Positions 58,025-64,000 of a DNA stretch of 64,000 bases are shown in pieces. The notes beneath the pieces were generated by a model that saw only the letters and a program-made list of their open reading frames with translations, made no database searches and was not told where the DNA came from. Made by a program: the position numbers and the translations under genes. This DNA is from Plectosphaerella cucumerina (Eukaryota; Ascomycota; Sordariomycetes; Glomerellales; Plectosphaerellaceae), in assembly GCA_020746995.1 (NCBI GenBank), contig JAGPXD010000002.1, positions 930,001 through 994,000 of the forward strand, read 5' to 3'. Within the stretch, counting starts at the first letter, position 1. Every line of letters starts with the position of its first letter.

Positions 58025-59437
58025 ATGTCTCTCCAATCCGCAGGCCGGGCACTTGCCAGGCCCTCCTCTCTCCGGATCGCTCGCCTGGCTTCTCAATGCC
58101 TGATCCCATCAATCCCAGCGCAAGCTCGGGCGACGCCGTGTCCGCGACTCGTCCCCGCGTCAACCACAGTATCACCATCGCAACGCCGCTGGGCCTCGTC
58201 TAGCAAGGCAGAGACCCTCTCGCGGACACCACTCTACGAGATTCACCAGGCCGCCGGGGCCAAGCTGGTGCCCTTCGCGGGCTTCGCCATGCCCCTCGAG
58301 TACCCCGGCCAGAGCCACCAAGAATCCCACCACTGGACCAGGAACAGCGCCTCCCTCTTCGATGTGTCGCACATGGTCCAGCACCGTCTCTCCGGGCCCC
58401 TTGCCGAGACGCTGCTCATGACCGTCACGCCCTCGTCCATTGACGCACTTGCGCCGCAGACGTCGAGCCTCTCGACGCTTCTCAATGAGAACGGCGGCAT
58501 CGTCGACGACACGGTCATCACTCGCACCGGACCTGATTCCTTCTACTTCGTCACCAACGCGGCATGCAGGGACGGCGACCTGGCTTTCCTCCGCGCCGCC
58601 ATTGACAAGCTGCTCGACGGGCGGCCGGCCGAGGGCCAGATTCAGTGGGACATCCTGGAGCACCACGGCCTCCTGGCTCTCCAGGGGCCCAAGGCCGCCG
58701 AGGTTCTCCAGCCGCTGGTAGCCGCCACGGGCAACGGCGATGAGGACCTCTCGACCCTCTACTTCGGCCAGTCGCGACAGCTCAGCCTGCGTCTCGGCAG
58801 TGGCCCCGGCGAGCTGTCTCCTCCTCTGCTCATTTCCCGGACTGGATACACGGGCGAGGACGGCTTCGAGATTTCCATCCCGGCCACCGACGCCGAGTCG
58901 TCTCGTGAAGCCTCCTCCGCTGTCGCGCGCCTCCTCCTCGGCGACGGCTCCGTCGTCCGTTGGGCCGGCCTCGCTGCGCGTGACTCCCTGCGTCTCGAGG
59001 CGGGAATGTGCCTTTACGGCCACGATATCAATGAGACTACCACCCCGGGAATGGGCGGCCTGGGCTGGGTGGTTGGCAAGGCGAGACGGGCGGCCGACGC
59101 CCCTGGCCCGCAGTTCAACGGCCAGTCGGCGGTGCTGGCGCACCTCGAGAAGCCCGGCAGCATGCCCGAGCGCCGCGTCGGGTTCCTCGTCGACAAGGGC
59201 CCGGTGGCGCGCGAGGGTGCCCCGATTCTCGACATCGAGAGCGGCGAGACGATCGGCAGGATCACCAGCGGGTGCCCGTCGCCGTCGCTGGCGGGGCAGA
59301 ACATTGCCATGGGCATGATCAAGACGGGATCGCACAAGCGGGGGACGCAGGTCGCTATCAAGGTGCGCAGCAAGACGGTCAAGGCGCAAGTCGCCAAGCT
59401 GCCGTTTATCGAGAGCCGCTTCCACAGGCCATCTTGA
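58025..59437 (+). CDS. GCV1: Aminomethyltransferase, glycine cleavage system T protein, mitochondrial
   Basis: Transfers the methylene group from the aminomethyl-lipoyl H protein to tetrahydrofolate and releases ammonia, in the mitochondrial matrix. Single exon, 470 aa. Residues 1-58 are Arg/Ser/Ala/Pro-rich without acids, a clear matrix presequence ending near RRWASSS. The mature enzyme starts with TPLYEIHQAAGAKLVPFAGF, the family opening. The DVSHM motif, the catalytic Asp in ENGGIVDDTVI, the folate-site FYFVTNA segment, the TGYTGEDGFEI block and the LRLEAGMCLYGHDI motif are all present. The C-terminal barrel ends with AKLPFIESRF. It is followed on the same strand by SHMT and then the H protein, which act with it in one cycle. 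Confidence 0.97.
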   Translation: MSLQSAGRALARPSSLRIARLASQCLIPSIPAQARATPCPRLVPASTTVSPSQRRWASSSKAETLSRTPLYEIHQAAGAKLVPFAGFAMPLEYPGQSHQESHHWTRNSASLFDVSHMVQHRLSGPLAETLLMTVTPSSIDALAPQTSSLSTLLNENGGIVDDTVITRTGPDSFYFVTNAACRDGDLAFLRAAIDKLLDGRPAEGQIQWDILEHHGLLALQGPKAAEVLQPLVAATGNGDEDLSTLYFGQSRQLSLRLGSGPGELSPPLLISRTGYTGEDGFEISIPATDAESSREASSAVARLLLGDGSVVRWAGLAARDSLRLEAGMCLYGHDINETTTPGMGGLGWVVGKARRAADAPGPQFNGQSAVLAHLEKPGSMPERRVGFLVDKGPVAREGAPILDIESGETIGRITSGCPSPSLAGQNIAMGMIKTGSHKRGTQVAIKVRSKTVKAQVAKLPFIESRFHRPS

Positions 59438-59816
59438 GGAGATGTACAACTACAACTAGCCAGCGCTCAATCATGTTCAAATTTTCAAGTATCTTCGGCT
59501 TAAACCTATTCAACTCGACTACCATTGAACCCCGCAGGTTTGAGTGTTGTCGTGGGGACGGAGACCTTGACCGAGCCACCGTCGGGTCCGGTCCGACAAC
59601 CGGCGGAGGGCGGTTAAGTGCCGTGCAAGGGCGCGGCTCGCCCAGCAGCGCGCTTTGTACCGGCGGGACAGGGGCCGAGGCCGCTGTGGCCCTGCAGCTT
59701 GGTGGCGAGTGACTCGAATGCTCTTCATCTTCATGCCTTCGCGTCTTGGATTCCTTCACTGACCATTGCATCCTGCATTCAGCTTTCTCTTTCTTCTACG
59801 CAGTGTATCATTAGCC
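59438..59816. promoter_or_regulatory. Upstream region of serine hydroxymethyltransferase
   Basis: No gene seen. Holds CGGTCCG (59589-59595) within a CGG/CCG-dense block, 222 bp before the ATG. Confidence 0.5.
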
Positions 59817-61513
59817 ATGCTGTACCGACGGGGAGCAAGCAGCCTCAGGGCAACCCTTCAGACATGCCGACAGCAATCAGCGGCGCCGTGCCGCCGGCTG
59901 GCGACAACACAGGGCTTGAGGGCAGACACAGATGTAGGTGCCCTCAATCCGAAAGGAAACACCAGCTAACTCCCTTGCAGTACCTGGGTGCCTCCATCAA
60001 GGATAGCGACCCTCAGATCAGCGGCATTCTCAACAGAGCAAGTGTCCGACCTCGGCAGTGTTCTTCACCCTCATCTAACAGGTTTGCAGGAAGAGACCCG
60101 ACAGCGCCACTTCATCAACCTCATCCCGTCAGAGAACTTTACCTCAAAGGCAGTTCTCGAGGCCCTGGGCAGCGTCATGCAGAACAAGTACTCAGAGGGC
60201 TACCCAGGCGCACGGTACTACGGCGGTAATGAGCACATCGATGAGGCTGAGAGGCTTTGCCAGCAGCGGGCGCTTGATGTGTTCAAGCTGGATCCCGAGC
60301 TCTGGGGAGTCAACGTGCAGCGTGAGCGAAATCCAGCATCGACAGTTCCGAGAACAAAGCTGACCATTTTTCAGCGCTGTCCGGATCCCCGGCCAACCTC
60401 ATGGCCTACTCGGCCCTCCTCAACACCCACGACCGCATCATGGGTCTTGACCTGCCTCACGGCGGCCACCTGTCCCACGGCTACCAGACCCCTACCAAGA
60501 AGATCTCAATGATCTCAAAGTACTTCGAGACACTCCCGTACCATCTGGACCCGAAGACCGGCATCATCGACTACGCTAAGCTCCGCGAGTCCGCCCTCGT
60601 GTACCGGCCCAAGCTCATCATCGCCGGCACGTCAGCCTACTCTCGACTCATCGACTACGCGGAGATGCGTAGCATCGCTGACCAGACGGGCGCCTACCTC
60701 CTCTCCGACATGGCGCACATCTCAGGCCTCGTGGCCGCCGGCGTGGTCCCCTCGCCCTTCGATCACTCCGACGTCGTCACCACGACGACGCACAAGTCCC
60801 TCCGCGGTCCTCGCGGCGCTATGATCTTCTTCCGCAAGGGCGTCCGCTCCACCGACAAGAAGGGCAAGGCCGTCCCCTACGATCTTGAGGGCCCGATCAA
60901 CGCCTCCGTCTTCCCCGGCCACCAGGGCGGACCTCACAACCACACTATCACAGCTCTGGCCGTCGCACTCGGCCAGGCCTCCTCCCCACAGTTCAGGACC
61001 TACCAGGAGCGCGTCCTGTCCAACGCCCAGGCCTTCGCACGCCGCCTCGCTGACGGTCTCGGCTACACCCTTGTCTCAGGCGGCACAGACAACCACCTCC
61101 TCCTGGTGGACCTCAAGGCCAAGGGCCTCGACGGCGCGCGCGTCGAGCGCGTCCTGGAGCTCTGCGGCGTCGCGAGCAACAAGAACACCGTGCCGGGTGA
61201 CACCTCGGCGCTCAAACCCGGCGGTCTCCGCGTCGGCACCCCCGCCATGACCACGCGCGGCTTCAGGGAGCACGATTTCGAGCGCGTGGCCGACATTCTC
61301 GACCGCGCCGTCGGCATCACGGCGAGCATCGATAAGCAGGCGCGGGAAGCGGCGGCGGGGCAGGGCGTCAAGAACCCCGGCTCGGTGCGCGCGTTCCTCG
61401 GACACCTGGGCGACGGCGCCGCCGTGCCAGAGATAGCGGCGCTGCGGGAGGAGGTCGCGGATTGGGTCGGCGAGTTCCCGGAGCCGTGGATCGTGCCCCG
61501 GGAGGGTGTGTAG
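59817..61513 (+). CDS. SHM1: Serine hydroxymethyltransferase, mitochondrial
   Basis: PLP enzyme interconverting serine and glycine with tetrahydrofolate; 514 aa in four exons: 59817-59933, 59981-60037, 60090-60321 and 60375-61513. Residues 1-35 are Arg/Ala/Gln-rich with no acids (matrix presequence). The core has [13 protein letters not shown], the [13 protein letters not shown] loop, the [12 protein letters not shown] segment, and the PLP lysine in [11 protein letters not shown] (near 276). The [10 protein letters not shown] motif is near the C-terminus. Intron 2 has a GC donor (GCAAGT) and a normal CTAAC branch and TTTGCAG acceptor. This choice gives exact family spacing between DPQ and RQRHF, whereas the nearby GT would insert four residues. 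The presequence and the glycine cleavage neighbours point to the mitochondrial isoform. Confidence 0.96.
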
Positions 61514-62366
61514 GATCTTTTGTTGATTGCCAGCTTGCCAGCCGTTGGAAAATGGGAAAGCTCATCTGCCACGTATCACGACCCCCCTGCCCTGTGACCG
61601 GTCACGCCGAAGCGCCACCGAACTTCTGGAAGTTGACATCGTCAGATACGGACCTTTGCTTACCGCGGCTCAGGTCATCTCTCGCTCCACTGCATCTATT
61701 TCCCTGATATCGCTGTCCGTTCGGCGTCGCAAGCCACAGACGTCCTGATACAGCATCATCGCGTCATCCCGGACAGGGATCCCACGCCGCCGAGGACGCA
61801 TCCGCGCAGGGGGCTTATCGCAGATGGTGGTGTCTGGCAGTTGGGGCGGACCGCGGCAGCTTCCCCCTCCTTGGCAGGGCGTTGACAAGCTTCTTGATGC
61901 GGCGCCCGGGGGGAGGGCACACACATTCGGTAAACAGGGCCAATTAGCACCTTTGCCGCGCTGTGAGGTAGGCCAGATCAGGGCAGTGGCTGCCACTGAG
62001 AGCTCTGAGATGGAGGGGGTCCAAACGCCTGTTCGCCGGCACTTCGTGGCGTAGCATGACAGCACCATGCATGGAAACGTCGCATGTCGCAGGGAGGACG
62101 GCGTTCGGCGTGCGTCGCCGTGTCTCGGGCGCGCTTCGATGAACGGGATGGCATGTCAGGACAGCCGCGCTCGTCGAGAGGGATCCCGTGACGCCGGCGC
62201 GGATCGCGGCTTTGATGGGCACTGCGACATGAACGCGTGTCGCTGTGATATCGGGCATCGTTGTCCGTCGAGACGAGGTGTGTTGGGGTATAACCCGCCG
62301 GGAAGCCGAGTATCGCGTGTTTCCCCCTGGTGAAGCATCATTCCATCCCTCCTCGCAGCTTGTATC
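61514..62366. promoter_or_regulatory. Upstream region of glycine cleavage H gene
   Basis: No gene seen. Contains CGGACCG (61847-61853) within CGGACCGCGGC, the 11-bp block shared with the aldehyde dehydrogenase promoter. Confidence 0.5.
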
Positions 62367-62981
62367 ATGGCGTCTCTCCTTATCAGATCGACCCTTCGGG
62401 TGGCCCCGCGCCGGGCGGCGTTGGCACTGGCTCCCCGTGTCAGCAGCACCCCTGTGCTCCAGACGAGGGCCTTCTCGCTGACTTCACTGCGTGAGTTTTG
62501 ATCGGATGCTTGAGCTGCCAGGGGCAGACAGCTGACGGCAATTGCCATTTAGGCTTCGTGAAGAAGTACACCGAAAGCCACGAATGGATCGAAGTCGCCG
62601 AGGACGGCAAGACATGTAAGGCAGCTCCATACCCGGCGAGCAGGCAGCAATTGACAGACTTCAGGCACCGTGGGCATCTCAAAGTACGCCGCCGAAGCGC
62701 TCGGCGATGTTGTCTACATTGAGCTCCCCGCAGAAGGCGACGAAGCCACAACCGGTGAGGCTTTCGGCACCGTTGAATCGGTCAAGTCGGCGTCGGACAT
62801 TATCAGCCCAGTGTCGGGAATCATCACTGCCGTCAACGAGGCTCTGGCCGAGAAGCCGGCAGACCTGTCCAAGGACCCGGAGGCGAGCGGCTGGCTGGTG
62901 AAGATGGAGAGCACGGACGTGAGTGCTGCGGATGCGCTGATGGATGAGAAGGCGTATGTGGAGTACCTCGAGGGACTGTAG
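62367..62981 (+). CDS. GCV3: Glycine cleavage system H protein, mitochondrial
   Basis: Lipoyl carrier that shuttles the aminomethyl group between the P, T and L proteins of the glycine cleavage complex. 167 aa in three exons: 62367-62490, 62553-62615 and 62665-62981. The first ~40 residues are an Arg/Ala-rich mitochondrial presequence (ending near TRAFSLTSL). The mature domain begins KKYTESHEWI, then GISKYAAEALGDVVYIELP, and the lipoylated Lys is in TVESVKSASDI (near 103). The C-terminal MDEKAYVEYLEGL is the family ending. Intron 2 splits the segment before TVGIS and yields Cys where many relatives have Gly, a small oddity that could mean a slightly different acceptor. It forms a T-SHMT-H run with the two preceding genes. 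Confidence 0.96.
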
Positions 62982-63101
62982 ACAGGCTCCATGAATTCAA
63001 ATAATGAGGAATTGGCCAAGCATGCTTCTTTCGGAATTGTGATGCAGTGCGCTTCAAAAAGTGAGGGCTACATCTGGTGATATGTGGCAAAAGGTCAAAA
63101 A

Positions 63102-63185
63102 TGGACGAACCGCGATTTGAACACGGGACCTTCCGCAAGCTGGAGGATGCAAAGCGGACGCGCTAAACCGCTGCGCCACACGCCC
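63102..63185 (-). tRNA. tRNA-Ala (TGC anticodon) with intron
   Basis: 84-nt minus-strand cloverleaf. The acceptor GGGCGTG faces TTCGTCC and includes the G3-T70 wobble, the identity mark of tRNA-Ala. The D stem is GCGC/GCGC, and the anticodon stem TCCGC/GCGGA encloses TGC plus about 11 extra bases after position 37. The T arm is CCGTG-TTCAAAT-CGCGG. TTTT runs follow downstream. Confidence 0.92.
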
Positions 63186-64000
63186 ATTGGATGATGATTG
63201 GAACGCATCGTGGGATTATCATTTGACTCGAACACATGGATTTGTTGTTTTCCTCCAGACTTCAGATGTCCGGGAGCAAGGTATTGATGGTTTTCAGGAG
63301 CGAAGACTGCAAAGTCATTGAATATCTGCTTCGAGTGGACATAGCATGCGGCGGCCATTTCTCGCGTGCTGCAGCTCGAGACACGGTTCTCGACAATGTG
63401 TTTCCACACCCAACCTGGAAGTTTTGCTACACCACCTCTCCCAATGCCGTCTGGAGTCATCAGTCGTGGCTCTTCAAGTCGCCTCGTAATTACCAGGATT
63501 ATCAATCAATTCATAAGATACGTCTCTGGCCAAGTAAATAGCCCTGAGATAAAACTCCCAATGTCGTGAACGGTCTGTCTGCAGGCTGGTAGCATCTGCT
63601 TTTCATACCTGGGTAAGGTTTCAACCACGGACAGATGTAGATGTGGTGAAGTTCCTCACACGAGGAAAGCTGAACCCCCTCGCTGAAATACAGCGTGTTA
63701 GTCTCGCTGAGTTCTAAGTCCCAGGCCTGTTCCAACTTCTAAGCTGTAGCTGGGACAAGCTTCCTACATCGATCCATGAGTCTGGGCCTCTTCCACCTTT
63801 CCTCTCGAGCATCCTGCCCGCCAACCAAGTCGTTGCCTCCCCCCCGAGCCTTCCCCGAGCCTCAAACTGGCCACATCTGCACGATAAACTGGGCCCGTGG
63901 CTGCACAAACACGTGAATGACAGCATCTTACCCCGGATTCATCATCCAGGATCAGCCAAGCGCAATGCCCTTCCTGAGACCTGCTATCTGCCCTCGTCTC
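63186..64000. other. Right end of window, no gene seen
   Basis: Short frames on both strands without recognisable features. A gene could begin beyond the edge. Confidence 0.5.

Noticed and set aside
58172..59449. 425-codon open frame on the minus strand
   Set aside because: Antisense shadow of the glycine cleavage T gene, with Arg/Gly/Leu-rich random composition.

Overview
The window is chromosomal DNA from a filamentous ascomycete (Pezizomycotina, most likely a Sordariomycete; this placement is inferred). The support is short introns of about 48-140 nt with GTRNGT donors and CTRAC-like branch sites, dispersed single tRNA genes (three of four with short anticodon-loop introns), Zn2Cys6 regulators, an NST1 gene, a siderophore transporter, a cutinase and a BIM1-like copper protein, and GC-rich third codon positions. 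I see no transposon, virus, CRISPR array, rRNA gene or PKS/NRPS gene. Exon models were built by hand from splice sites and reading frame, and all complete models sum to a whole number of codons.

Left part (1-26.4 kb) is mainly housekeeping: a membrane protein cut by the window edge, acetolactate synthase (minus), a DUF3632-like protein (minus), a glutamine-rich repeat protein whose stop lies 9 nt before the start codon of mitochondrial ribosomal protein mL40, a Rho2 GTPase with a 6-nt microexon (minus), a 3.8 kb gene-free stretch, NST1, tRNA-Lys and tRNA-Thr, and a kinesin (minus).

Middle part (26.7-47.1 kb) is accessory or environmental: a 17-bp tandem repeat, an unrecognised protein, an amino acid permease, tRNA-Arg, a siderophore-iron transporter, a Zn2Cys6 regulator divergent from a short-chain dehydrogenase, a secreted SGNH hydrolase, a BIM1-like protein with an N-terminal His divergent from a zinc-free alcohol dehydrogenase/quinone reductase, a GPI-type cutinase and a class I methyltransferase.

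Right part (48.4-63 kb) is the most interesting. In order it holds a Zn2Cys6 regulator, an SDR, an aldehyde dehydrogenase, a class I glutamine amidotransferase divergent from a type-I glutamine synthetase-like ligase, and then three co-directional mitochondrial one-carbon genes: glycine cleavage T protein, serine hydroxymethyltransferase and glycine cleavage H protein. Read as a pathway this could be: gamma-glutamylate an amino alcohol (ethanolamine is the best guess), oxidise alcohol to aldehyde to acid, hydrolyse gamma-glutamyl-glycine, and burn the glycine through glycine cleavage and SHMT. That pathway is an inference from gene content and order. A tRNA-Ala and an empty 0.8 kb end the window.
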